13,014 nucleotides of DNA. Source: Microbacterium sp. GTDB taxonomy: Bacteria > Actinomycetota > Actinomycetes > Actinomycetales > Microbacteriaceae. Of this stretch, positions 1 to 6,372 are shown one piece after another. Every line of letters begins with the position of its first letter. Position 1 is the first letter of the stretch. The stretch spans positions 1-13,014 of the forward strand of contig DQHP01000127.1 of assembly GCA_003524435.1 (NCBI GenBank). The letters are read 5' to 3'. Position numbers and translations under genes: made by a program. A model generated the notes under the pieces. It ran no database searches. It had not been told where the DNA came from and was given only the letters and a program-made list of their open reading frames with translations.

Positions 1-814
1 TGCGCGCGAGCGGCTCGCGGTCGATAGCGCCTTCTGCGCCGAGCAGCACGGCCGATGCTCCGTCGTTGATCGATGACGAGTTCCCGGCGGTCACCGTGCC
101 GCCTTCGGCGAACAGTGCCCGCAGACCGCCGAGCTTCTCGACGGTGGAACCATCACGGATCCCCTCATCGCGCAGCAGTTCAGCGCCAGGCACCTGCACG
201 ATCTCTTCGTCGTAGACTCCCTCGGCCCACGCCCGCGCGGCGAGCTCATGCGAACGGACCGCGAATTCGTCCTGCTCTTCACGGCTGATACCCGCGACGC
301 GTGCGGCCTTCTCCGCGGCTTCGCCGTTGGAAATCGTCCACGGGGAAGGCAGAGCCTTATTCGTCATCCGCCAGCCAATCGCGGTATTCCACATCGTCTG
401 GTTTCCCGTCGCGGGAAACGGCTTCGCGGACTTCTCCACCACATACGGGGCTCGACTCATCGACTCGACGCCACCCGCCAGAATGACCTGGGCATCTCCC
501 GCCTCAATCGCACGAGAGCCCTGGACGACAGCCTCGACGCTCGATGCGCACAATCGGTTCACTGTCACGCCCGTGACTGCCGTTGGGAATCCCGCCAACA
601 GCGCCCCCATCCGCGCGATGTTGCGGTTGTCTTCTCCCGCCTGATTCGCGTCGCCGAAGATGACATCGTCAATGCGTGCGGGGTCAACCCCCGAGCGTTC
701 AACGCTTGCACGCATGACCACAGCGGCGAGGTCATCCGGACGCACTCCGGCGAGCGCACCGCCTCCGCGCCCGAATGGCGTTCGCACCGCATCATAAATG
801 TACGTACCGGTCAT
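1..814 (-). CDS. Thiolase (acetyl-CoA acyltransferase), partial, C-terminus beyond window
   Basis: This is the N-terminal 271 residues of a thiolase of usually about 390-400 residues; the reading frame runs off the left edge. Thiolases split 3-ketoacyl-CoA with CoA or condense acetyl-CoA, in the cytoplasm, for beta-oxidation or aromatic-acid breakdown. The N-terminus MTGTYIYDAVRTPFG, the nucleophile region NRLCASSVEAV with Cys89, the following AGGVESMSRAPYV and the TAGNSSSINDGASAV segment are all typical. The CASS version of the active-site loop differs from the common LCGSG. The later His and second Cys motifs are outside the window. The ATG at 814 is preceded by GGAGG seven bases upstream. 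The next gene upstream on this strand is dps, 150 bases away. The exact substrate (acetoacetyl-CoA, longer chains or 3-oxoadipyl-CoA) cannot be decided from this part. Confidence 0.93.
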   Translation of the reverse strand, partial: MTGTYIYDAVRTPFGRGGGALAGVRPDDLAAVVMRASVERSGVDPARIDDVIFGDANQAGEDNRNIARMGALLAGFPTAVTGVTVNRLCASSVEAVVQGSRAIEAGDAQVILAGGVESMSRAPYVVEKSAKPFPATGNQTMWNTAIGWRMTNKALPSPWTISNGEAAEKAARVAGISREEQDEFAVRSHELAARAWAEGVYDEEIVQVPGAELLRDEGIRDGSTVEKLGGLRALFAEGGTVTAGNSSSINDGASAVLLGAEGAIDREPLAR

Positions 815-867
815 CGCGGGCCTCCGTTGGCGTTCGCTGCGCGGCCGAAAGCTCGCGCGGCGACAAC

Positions 868-873
868 ATCGTA
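868..873 (-). promoter_or_regulatory. Possible -10 hexamer for the thiolase gene
   Basis: On the minus strand TACGAT lies 53 bases before the thiolase ATG, with TTCGAA 18 bases further upstream as a weak -35 candidate. This would leave a leader of about 45 bases that includes the GGAGG ribosome binding site. The match is modest and rests on hexamer resemblance only. Confidence 0.25.
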
Positions 874-910
874 ACCCGTACCGGCGCAGGTTCGAATGTG
901 CCGATGCCGA

Positions 911-943
911 CCCCGCTCACCGCCGAGCCGGGGATGAGCGGGG
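911..943 (-). terminator. Hairpin downstream of dps, possible terminator
   Basis: CCCCGCTCA (911-919) and TGAGCGGGG (935-943) form a perfect 9-bp stem with a 15-base loop, starting about 20 bases after the dps stop codon. There is no T-tract after it on the minus strand, so it would be an inefficient or factor-dependent terminator if it is one. Confidence 0.35.
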
Positions 944-964
944 GCGGGCGAGCGGGGCGCGCGA

Positions 965-1516
965 CTAGCGCTTAGCGGGCTTGCGGTTCTCGGCGCTGAC
1001 CATCCACGCGAATTGTTCGAGCTTCTCGATGATCGCGTGCAGAATGTCGGCACTCGTGGGATCTGCCTCGTCGACTGCATCATGAACGTCGCGCATGGTT
1101 CCGACAACGGCTTCGAGCCGTACCGTGATCAGATCGATGGTCTCGGCAGTGTCGATCTCGCCGTGCGGATACTCTGGCAGCGTCGTCGTGGATGCCACGG
1201 TGTCACTGCGTCCATCCGGAATCGCGTGCAGCGCCCTCATCCGCTCGGCGATCGTGTCGCTGAACTCCCGAACGGCAGCGACGATCTCGTCCAGCTGAAG
1301 GTGCGTATCGCGGAAGTTATGCCCGACAACGTTCCAGTGCGCCTCTTTGCCTTGCATTGACAGCTCCAGCAGATCGACCAGCACGGCCTGCAGGCTCACC
1401 CCGAGTTCCTTCGGTGCGACGAAACCCTTCTCGGCATTCTGACGTCGCGTGCTCTTTTCGCCCGATCCGCCTCGGGCAGCGTGGTTCGTCTTGGACTTTT
1501 CCTTGGTATTTGCCAT
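965..1516 (-). CDS. dps: Dps: ferritin-like DNA-protection and iron-storage protein
   Basis: A 183-residue Dps-family protein. Dps forms dodecamers that oxidise Fe(II) with peroxide, store the iron and bind DNA under stress or starvation. The ferroxidase ligands known from E. coli Dps (His51, His63, Asp67, Asp78, Glu82) align to His60 (in AHWNVVGHNF), His72, Asp76, Asp87 and Glu91, so the site looks intact. Residues 1-36 form a Lys/Arg-rich flexible tail (MANTKEKSKTNHAARGG...), as in Dps proteins that bind DNA through the N-terminus. Two adjacent ATG codons occur. The second (1516) is chosen because AGGAGG lies five bases before it, against two for the first. The gene follows the TspO-like gene by 90 bases on the same strand. 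A TTGTCA (1570-1575) in the gap could be a -35, but I see no well-placed -10. Confidence 0.93.
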   Translation of the reverse strand: MANTKEKSKTNHAARGGSGEKSTRRQNAEKGFVAPKELGVSLQAVLVDLLELSMQGKEAHWNVVGHNFRDTHLQLDEIVAAVREFSDTIAERMRALHAIPDGRSDTVASTTTLPEYPHGEIDTAETIDLITVRLEAVVGTMRDVHDAVDEADPTSADILHAIIEKLEQFAWMVSAENRKPAKR

Positions 1517-1606
1517 CATGACCTCCTGTCCGCGACGGTAGTCCGTCACGGGTACGCACACGAGGGCCTTGACAAGCGGGTTGCTGGCGCCGAGGCGACC
1601 GCGCAG

Positions 1607-2428
1607 TCAGACTTCGAGCGCCGCAGAGCTTTCGAGCGCCGCGGTCCGCGTGCGCGCCCGGAATCGCCACGCGGTGACTGCGAGCACCACGGCAACCAGC
1701 ACCACAGCAGTCGCTGCCACCACCGGCGCTGCCGGCTGCAGCGACCAGCGTCCGACCGCGATCCAGACCAACCCCCAACTCGTCGCAACAGCGGGCGCCC
1801 ACCGACCACCGCGCCAGGCAGTGAACACTGCAATGAGTCCGGCGCCGATCAACGTGAAAGTACCCGGAACCCCCGGCGCCACAGACCACGCCGAAATCCC
1901 AATGTCCGCCAACCACGCAGCAAGGTTCGCCGCGGCCGCCACTGTCACCCATCCGAGATAGAGCCCGATCATGCCATCCACTAGCACGATCTCTGCAACA
2001 GTACCCCGCCGCGGCCTGCGGCAGACACGAACAAATGTCACCAACAGCACACCCAGCAAAATGACGATGATCACGAAAGACTCGGCGATACGCCACGCCT
2101 GCACGCAGGCGATCCACACGGCGTTCAAAAGAGCGGATGCCGCAACGCCATAGCCGACCGCACGGTGCAGCGGCTTCGCCGCTTGCGCCGGCACCATCTG
2201 CCACAGCGCATAAAGCACCAGGCCCAGATAGATCACCGACCAGATCGTGAAAGCGAACCCGGCGGGAGACAGGACCGTGGCGTTCGCCGCAAAGGCACCA
2301 CCTGCAGCGTCCTGAATCGATGTGCCGCCGAGCAATCCAGATCCGAAAAGTGCTGCCACGACAGCGCCCAACACCGTCACCGCGACAACGGCGCGGCGGA
2401 CGCGGTCAGACCTCTCCATCGGGGACAT
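1607..2428 (-). CDS. TspO/MBR-like tryptophan-rich integral membrane protein
   Basis: A 273-residue protein with about seven or eight hydrophobic segments (roughly residues 12-33, 57-77, 90-110, 117-134, 146-172, 190-207, 212-227 and 233-252). The segments FAFTIWSVIYLGL (near 58-70), DAAGGA (40-45) and the many tryptophans, including WGLVWIAVGRW, match the large actinobacterial proteins annotated as tryptophan-rich sensory proteins. These are distant relatives of TspO, whose studied members bind porphyrins and haem. Porphyrin binding is not shown here. The ATG at 2428 is preferred over the in-frame ATG at 2419 because TACTCT lies exactly six bases before it and no Shine-Dalgarno is seen. The long upstream extension of the frame overlaps the lipoprotein gene and is not believed. 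Dps lies next downstream, which fits iron/tetrapyrrole handling but does not prove it. Confidence 0.75.
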   Translation of the reverse strand: MSPMERSDRVRRAVVAVTVLGAVVAALFGSGLLGGTSIQDAAGGAFAANATVLSPAGFAFTIWSVIYLGLVLYALWQMVPAQAAKPLHRAVGYGVAASALLNAVWIACVQAWRIAESFVIIVILLGVLLVTFVRVCRRPRRGTVAEIVLVDGMIGLYLGWVTVAAAANLAAWLADIGISAWSVAPGVPGTFTLIGAGLIAVFTAWRGGRWAPAVATSWGLVWIAVGRWSLQPAAPVVAATAVVLVAVVLAVTAWRFRARTRTAALESSAALEV

Positions 2429-2434
2429 GCCCCC

Positions 2435-2440
2435 AGAGTA
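2435..2440 (-). promoter_or_regulatory. -10 hexamer TACTCT of the TspO-like gene (leaderless layout)
   Basis: The minus strand reads TACTCT-GGGGGC-ATG, so the hexamer ends six bases before the start codon at 2428 and transcription would begin at or next to the A of ATG. No clear -35 is seen; the expected place lies at the end of the lipoprotein gene. Confidence 0.55.
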
Positions 2441-2459
2441 GAGGACGACCTCGACGGTA

Positions 2460-3746
2460 TTAGCCTGCTGCGGGCGGCGTGGCGCAGATAGCCATGTCGC
2501 TGATCGTCTGGTGGTACTGCTCCGCAGTGAACGGCAGACCGAACTCCGGTGCGGTCTGCCCCTCCGCCGCTGGCGCCTTCGAGGCGATCGCTGCGATCTC
2601 CCATGCAAGGTAGGCCGCAACGCCACTGCCCGCCGAAGAGTTGTTCAGCGCAACCGCTACGGTGAAACCGGTCGCCGGATCAGAGTACGCCGCACTCGCG
2701 TACCCGGGAGTCCAGCCGTGCTGACCGATCAGTGGGCCGACCATGAAGGCACCCCCGGTCGCCTGGTACCAGGATTCCGCATTCGCTGAGACCGGCAGCG
2801 GCGCGCCGAAACGGTCAGGTTTCGCGCCTTCTTTGCGCAATCCCTGTCGCGCGGATGCCTGCACATAGTGGCCAAGGTCATCGATTGTGGAGACGGCACC
2901 TGAATCAGTGAATCCGGTGCTCGCCGAAAGTGTGGTGATATCGATGGGCGCCGCGCAATTGTATCCGCCCTCGATGGCAGGAAGATAGTTACCCGCGAGG
3001 GACTTCTCGTCGCCGGGAGGAGCCGCCTTACGGCCGGGTAGCGACGTGCCCTCGAGGCCAAGCGGCGAAGTTACATACTCCCTGATGAGCTCAGAGGCGC
3101 TCTTGCCGGTCGCCCGCTCCAGTGCAAGGCCGAGCAGAAGGTAGCCGGAGTCTGAGTCACGGTACGTCGTGTGCGGCGCCACCGCTTCCTGTCCGATTCC
3201 GAAGGATGCCAGCTCCAACGGACCCCACTCACGCTCGGGGGTATTCAGCCACATGCCGCGAACTGTTGCTTCCGAAGCACCCAGGCCGCTTGTGCCATTG
3301 CACAGATCAAGAAGAGTGATGTCTTCAAGCTGCGGCACACCAGAGACGTACGTTGGCACCAGATCATCCAGCTCTACGACGTCTTCGTCAGCGAGACCGT
3401 ACAGCACGTCGCAGGTCATCATCCGCGTGGTGTCGGCGATACGAAACGACATGTCCGTCGTGACTTCAGTCTGATCCTCTACCGACTGCGTCCCCGTACC
3501 CGTCACCCACGTGCCACTCCACGGCACCCAGACGCCAACGATCGCTCCGGTAGCGCCGGATTTCGCAATGGCATTGTCTACAGCACCCTGCAACTGCGCG
3601 GCGGTGTCATCCGGCAGCGCCGCATCAACCTGGTCGGGGGGCGTGTAGGAGAAGGACTCCTCGGCCGAGCAGCCGACAAGGACGAGCGCGAACGCGGCAA
3701 TTCCCGCGGCCGCAGCACGCCAGCGGCGCGACGTGTGAAGGTGCAT
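2460..3746 (-). CDS. Lipoprotein with serine beta-lactamase/DD-peptidase fold, catalytic motifs altered
   Basis: A 428-residue secreted lipoprotein. Residues 1-26 form a signal peptide with lipobox LVGC (acylated Cys26), so it should sit on the outer face of the membrane. The rest resembles the class C beta-lactamase / R61 DD-peptidase family (residues about 48-415), with clear family landmarks: TGAIVGVW, SFRI, GYLLLGLALERATGKS and TPGY. However, the SxxK motif expected after SFRI(G) reads DTTR (Asp105-Arg108), YxN reads DSD (197-199) and HxG/KTG reads QHG (342-344). Both the nucleophile and the base are therefore missing, and catalysis by the usual mechanism is not expected. It may bind peptidoglycan or another ligand. 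The start at 3746 gives a proper signal peptide and has GGGAG eight bases upstream; longer in-frame starts run over the divergent DUF2470 gene. It is divergent from that gene and upstream of the TspO-like gene. Confidence 0.85.
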   Translation of the reverse strand: MHLHTSRRWRAAAAGIAAFALVLVGCSAEESFSYTPPDQVDAALPDDTAAQLQGAVDNAIAKSGATGAIVGVWVPWSGTWVTGTGTQSVEDQTEVTTDMSFRIADTTRMMTCDVLYGLADEDVVELDDLVPTYVSGVPQLEDITLLDLCNGTSGLGASEATVRGMWLNTPEREWGPLELASFGIGQEAVAPHTTYRDSDSGYLLLGLALERATGKSASELIREYVTSPLGLEGTSLPGRKAAPPGDEKSLAGNYLPAIEGGYNCAAPIDITTLSASTGFTDSGAVSTIDDLGHYVQASARQGLRKEGAKPDRFGAPLPVSANAESWYQATGGAFMVGPLIGQHGWTPGYASAAYSDPATGFTVAVALNNSSAGSGVAAYLAWEIAAIASKAPAAEGQTAPEFGLPFTAEQYHQTISDMAICATPPAAG

Positions 3747-3759
3747 AGAGAAGACTCCC

Positions 3760-3775
3760 GGAAGATTTATCTTCC
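3760..3775. repeat. Palindrome GGAAGAT-TT-ATCTTCC in a divergent intergenic region
   Basis: Two perfect 7-bp arms separated by two bases lie 14 bases before the lipoprotein start, within the 99-base region shared with the divergent DUF2470 gene. If the TAGACT at 3778-3783 is the lipoprotein -10, the palindrome covers the transcription start. It could then be a repressor operator or a short hairpin at the 5' end of the transcript. Confidence 0.55.
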
Positions 3776-3777
3776 CG

Positions 3778-3805
3778 AGTCTAAAGCTCCGACTCTGAAA
3801 GTCAG
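3778..3805 (-). promoter_or_regulatory. Possible promoter of the lipoprotein gene
   Basis: On the minus strand CTGACT (3800-3805) and TAGACT (3778-3783) are separated by 16 bases, a reasonable -35/-10 pair. Transcription would start near 3771, giving a 25-base leader that contains the GGGAG ribosome binding site. The assignment rests on hexamer similarity only. Confidence 0.4.
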
Positions 3806-3833
3806 CATCACGGTCGCGCCGTCCCCGGAGACA

Positions 3834-3839
3834 TACAGT
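3834..3839 (+). promoter_or_regulatory. -10 hexamer TACAGT of the DUF2470 gene (leaderless layout)
   Basis: The sequence reads TACAGT-AATCGC-ATG, six bases between hexamer and start codon. The nearest GGAG is 15 bases before the ATG, too far to serve as a normal ribosome binding site. A leaderless transcript is therefore the simplest reading. Confidence 0.55.
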
Positions 3840-3845
3840 AATCGC

Positions 3846-4157
3846 ATGACTCATATCTTCGACAGCGACGTGGTCGCGGCCATCCTCCACCACATGAATA
3901 ACGACCACACCGACGACAACCTTTTGATCGCACAAGCCTTCGCGACAGCATCCGATATGAAGATTACGGATGCGACGATGACAGACCTCGACGGTGACGG
4001 CGGCATCTGGCAACTCACCCGCGCTGGCATCGCAGAAGAGCTGCGCGTGCCGTGGCCGGGAGGCCCGATCGATGAGCGCGCGGCCGTCCGCCGCGAGGTC
4101 GTCGCGCTGTACGACGCGGCATGCCAGAAGCTGGGCATCGAGCCACGACCGCACTGA
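3846..4157 (+). CDS. Stand-alone DUF2470 protein, haem-oxygenase neighbour
   Basis: A 103-residue soluble protein that is essentially one DUF2470 domain. The opening ILHHMNNDHTDDNLLIAQAF (residues 13-32) and the closing LDGDGGIWQL... PWPGGPIDERAAVRREVVALYDAA are characteristic. In other proteins this domain forms the C-terminal part of HugZ-type haem-degrading enzymes and related flavin/haem-binding folds. Here it stands alone, directly before a canonical haem oxygenase on the same strand with a 58-base gap, so an accessory role in haem handling is inferred. The ATG at 3846 is chosen because the domain starts right there and a TACAGT lies six bases upstream. The frame is open much further upstream, but that part is antisense to the lipoprotein gene. 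It has its own putative promoter and need not be in an operon with the next gene. Confidence 0.82.
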   Translation: MTHIFDSDVVAAILHHMNNDHTDDNLLIAQAFATASDMKITDATMTDLDGDGGIWQLTRAGIAEELRVPWPGGPIDERAAVRREVVALYDAACQKLGIEPRPH

Positions 4158-4191
4158 AGTAACAGCGCATATCTGCACAGTTCCCTTTTAG

Positions 4192-4210
4192 TTAGGTAAC
4201 CCTTACACTG
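4192..4210 (+). promoter_or_regulatory. DtxR/IdeR-type iron box over the haem oxygenase promoter
   Basis: TTAGGTAACCCTTACACTG agrees with the actinobacterial DtxR/IdeR consensus TWAGGTWAGSCTWACCTWA at 15 of 19 positions, counted by hand. It overlaps the putative -10 hexamer TACACT (4204-4209) and ends five bases before the start codon. Iron-loaded repressor bound here would block the promoter, giving expression under iron limitation, as expected for haem iron acquisition. Confidence 0.72.
4204..4209 (+). promoter_or_regulatory. -10 hexamer TACACT of the haem oxygenase gene (leaderless layout)
   Basis: The sequence reads TACACT-GGCGAT-ATG, again six bases. No purine-rich ribosome binding site precedes the ATG. 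TTCCCT at 4181-4186, with a 17-base spacer, is a weak -35 candidate. Confidence 0.55.
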
Positions 4211-4215
4211 GCGAT

Positions 4216-4863
4216 ATGGCAGACATCATCTCCTTCTCCGCTGCACTCCGAGAGCGCTCTTCTGGCTCCCACTCGCGCAGTGAGCACGCGGGGTTCATGG
4301 CTGATCTCCTCAAGGGCAACGGCTCACGTGAGGACTACATCGCCCTCGTCGCCCAGCACTATTTCATTTACGAGGCCCTCGAATCAGCCGGCGAGCGGAT
4401 GCGCCGTGACCCGATTGCGTCTGTGTTTCTCAGCGACAAGCTGACGCGACTTCCTGCCCTCGAAGCTGACCTCGAATTCCTGCTGGGCGAGCACTGGCGC
4501 GATGTGATCTCGCCGCTTCCGACCACGCAGCGTTATGTCGATCGCATCAACGACGTTGGTGCGACATGGGCGGGTGGCTTCGTCGCGCACCACTACACGC
4601 GCTACCTCGGCGACCTCTCCGGCGGCATCTTCATCGGCCGGGTCATGCAACGCCGCTTCGGCTTCGAGACCAACGGTGTCGGCTTCTACCTGTTTGATGA
4701 CATTGCCGATCCCAACGCGTTCAAGGACGTGTATCGCGAACAGCTCGATGAGGCACCGTGGGATGACGCCGAACGCGAGCGCGTGATCGACGAGGTGCTG
4801 CTGGCCTACCGCTTCAACACGGAACTATTCGAAGACCTCGATCGCTCCCGCGCGGCGGCGTAG
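4216..4863 (+). CDS. hmuO: Biliverdin-producing haem oxygenase
   Basis: A 215-residue cytoplasmic haem oxygenase of the HO-1/HmuO family, which opens haem to biliverdin, CO and free iron using reducing equivalents. His19 (in SGSHSRSEHAGFMADLL) aligns with the proximal haem ligand His20 of Corynebacterium diphtheriae HmuO and His25 of human HO-1. The distal-helix signature GDLSGG (residues 132-137, with Asp133 matching HO-1 Asp140) follows the family segment VAHHYTRYLG. Length and ending (LAYRFNTELFEDLDR) are normal for the bacterial enzymes. An IdeR/DtxR-like box overlaps the promoter, so iron limitation should induce it. DUF2470 lies just upstream on the same strand. The gene converges with the helicase gene, with a 43-base gap holding a small tandem duplication. 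I see no haem transporter genes in the window. Confidence 0.95.
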   Translation: MADIISFSAALRERSSGSHSRSEHAGFMADLLKGNGSREDYIALVAQHYFIYEALESAGERMRRDPIASVFLSDKLTRLPALEADLEFLLGEHWRDVISPLPTTQRYVDRINDVGATWAGGFVAHHYTRYLGDLSGGIFIGRVMQRRFGFETNGVGFYLFDDIADPNAFKDVYREQLDEAPWDDAERERVIDEVLLAYRFNTELFEDLDRSRAAA

Positions 4864-4894
4864 CCGGCAGAGCAAACTAGCCGGCAGAGCAGAC
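4861..4894. repeat. Tandem duplication of 17 bases at the haem oxygenase stop codon
   Basis: Two copies of TAGCCGGCAGAGCANAC lie head to tail (4861-4877 and 4878-4894), identical at 16 of 17 positions. The first copy contains the haem oxygenase stop codon TAG and the second repeats it in another frame. The origin is probably replication slippage. No terminator hairpin is evident between the two convergent genes. Confidence 0.85.
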
Positions 4895-4906
4895 AGGTCG
4901 ACAGGG

Positions 4907-6298
4907 CTAGGAGCCAGCGACCTCTGGCGTCGAACTCTGGCGCGCTTCCCACGCCTCGCGCATGAACCGCCGCACATCCTCATCGACACGGATGTCGCTG
5001 GGGCGCAACGGACGCGACAGGTACAGCCCCTCCAGCGACGTCAGCCGCGACAGCGCCACATAGGTCTGCCCTGGCGCGAACGCGCCGCCGCCCAGATCGA
5101 TGACCGCCCGGTCATAGGTCTTGCCCTGCGACTTGTGGATCGTGACCGCCCACGCCAGCCGCAGCGGAAACTGCATGAACTCGGCGATCACATCACGGCT
5201 CAGCGTCTTCGACGTCGAGTCGTACGAATAGCGATAGCGCTCCCAGACTGCGGGCTCAACGTCGACGTCTTCGCCATCGATCTCGACGCGCACTGACCCA
5301 CCCAGAATGCGCTTCACGGTGCCGATGGTGCCGTTGACCCAGCGCGGGGGCTCCCCCGTCATCGAGATGTCGTTTCGCAGGAACATCACCTGCGCACCGA
5401 TTTTGAGTTTCAGCTCAGCATCCGCGGGATACGACGCGTCTCCGCGTCCGAAGTCACCATTGATCTCGGCCCGCGCTGTCTGCTCTTTACCTGCCAGGGC
5501 AGTGAGATGGCGGCGATTGATGTTGTTGACGATGTCGTTGCGGGTGGCGAGAGTGATCATCGGAATCTCGCCCGCTTCGGGGTCCGGCGGCGTCCGCGCA
5601 CCCTGCGTGTTCAGCACTTCAGCGATCTCGGCCGTCACCCGTCCGTAGCGCACGGCATTCAGCATCGTCTTGAAGCCGTCATCTGACTGGCGGTGAATTT
5701 GCACCAGTTCACGCACATGCAGGTCAGCGCCGTGACGCCCGAGGTCTAAGAGAGCATCCGTGTCGCCCATCGTCGCGCCGGCCCAGACTTTCGCGTCAAA
5801 GAACCAGAACGAGCGGTAGTGGTCTTGCACGTAGTGCAGTTCATCTCCACGCGGCGGCACCGGAGCCAGCTGATATGGATCCCCGAACATCACCACCTGC
5901 ACGCCGCCGAACGGTTCGGCGCGTCGCCCTCGCGCTTGACGCAGCGACCGGTCGATGCCATCCATAAGGTCGGCATTGACCATGGAAATCTCATCGATCA
6001 CGAGGGTGTCGATGGCGTTCAGGATGCGACGCGTCGCGTCATTCTGTTCAATCTCGCTCTCGGCGATGAGTCCGATCGGCAGCCGGAAGAGCGAGTGGAT
6101 CGTCTGACCTTCCACGTTCAGCGCGGCCACGCCGGTCGGCGCGCAGATCGCGATCTGTTTCTCGGTGTTCCACGCGAAGTACTGCAGCAGCGTTGACTTG
6201 CCCGTGCCGGCACGCCCCGTGATGAAAACATGTTCCGTCGTGTCCTCGATGAGGCGATACAACTCCTGCTGTTCGGCAGACAGCGCGGGAAGAGACAC
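4907..6298 (-). CDS. Pif1/Dda-like SF1B DNA helicase
   Basis: A 463-residue ATPase of superfamily 1B, the group of Pif1, Dda and RecD2, which move 5' to 3' on single-stranded DNA. Visible motifs: Walker A GRAGTGKST (28-36), CAPTGVAALN (52-61), Walker B VIDEISMV (100-107), motif III MFGDPYQLAPV (near 137-147), motif V TIHKSQGKT (386-394) and motif VI TYVALSR (412-418). The spacing matches short bacterial Pif1-like helicases with no extra N- or C-terminal domain. Roles known for the family include removing G-quadruplexes and R-loops and helping stalled forks; the specific role here is unknown. The start is GTG at 6298, with TACCAT seven bases upstream and no Shine-Dalgarno. It is divergent from the membrane protein at 6379. 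Confidence 0.92.
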   Translation of the reverse strand: MSLPALSAEQQELYRLIEDTTEHVFITGRAGTGKSTLLQYFAWNTEKQIAICAPTGVAALNVEGQTIHSLFRLPIGLIAESEIEQNDATRRILNAIDTLVIDEISMVNADLMDGIDRSLRQARGRRAEPFGGVQVVMFGDPYQLAPVPPRGDELHYVQDHYRSFWFFDAKVWAGATMGDTDALLDLGRHGADLHVRELVQIHRQSDDGFKTMLNAVRYGRVTAEIAEVLNTQGARTPPDPEAGEIPMITLATRNDIVNNINRRHLTALAGKEQTARAEINGDFGRGDASYPADAELKLKIGAQVMFLRNDISMTGEPPRWVNGTIGTVKRILGGSVRVEIDGEDVDVEPAVWERYRYSYDSTSKTLSRDVIAEFMQFPLRLAWAVTIHKSQGKTYDRAVIDLGGGAFAPGQTYVALSRLTSLEGLYLSRPLRPSDIRVDEDVRRFMREAWEARQSSTPEVAGS

Positions 6299-6305
6299 GA
6301 CTCTT

Positions 6306-6311
6306 ATGGTA
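6306..6311 (-). promoter_or_regulatory. -10 hexamer TACCAT of the helicase gene (leaderless layout)
   Basis: The minus strand reads TACCAT, seven bases, then the GTG start codon. No ribosome binding site is present, so a leaderless GTG transcript is suggested. No good -35 is seen. Confidence 0.45.
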
Positions 6312-6312
6312 C

Positions 6313-6348
6313 GTGCCGAAGGCAGTCACACGTCGCAACGTTCGGCAC
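6313..6348. repeat. Inverted repeat GTGCCGAA / TTCGGCAC in a divergent promoter region
   Basis: Perfect 8-bp arms (6313-6320 and 6341-6348) with a 20-base spacer lie between the two outward-facing -10 hexamers of the helicase and the 352-residue membrane protein. The hexamer GTCACA is also repeated directly at 6325-6330 and 6350-6355. The arrangement could be a shared operator; no regulator family is suggested by the sequence. Confidence 0.45.
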
Positions 6349-6366
6349 TGTCACAGCCCACGCTCC

Positions 6367-6372
6367 TAGACT
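6367..6372 (+). promoter_or_regulatory. -10 hexamer TAGACT of the 352-residue membrane protein gene (leaderless layout)
   Basis: The sequence reads TAGACT-GGCGCC-ATG, with six bases between hexamer and start and no Shine-Dalgarno. No convincing -35 is seen at the expected place (about 6344-6349). Confidence 0.5.

Noticed and set aside
248..874. 208-codon plus-strand frame
   Set aside because: It lies antisense to the thiolase, whose motifs are unmistakable.
1317..2204. 295-codon minus-strand frame rich in Cys, Arg and Gly
   Set aside because: It is an out-of-frame shadow of the TspO-like and dps genes, which have clear family features.
3747..3845. Second DtxR/IdeR box in front of DUF2470
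   Set aside because: No stretch in this region matches the consensus beyond scattered positions; the only good match precedes the haem oxygenase.
3171..4157. Long plus-strand frame (328 codons) ending in DUF2470
   Set aside because: Its first 225 codons are antisense to the lipoprotein gene and have no protein-like character; the domain starts at 3846 with its own promoter hexamer.
2460..4178. Very long minus-strand frame (572 codons) including the lipoprotein
   Set aside because: The upstream 144 codons overlap the clear DUF2470 gene on the other strand and do not encode a signal peptide. The start at 3746 gives a proper lipoprotein signal and ribosome binding site.
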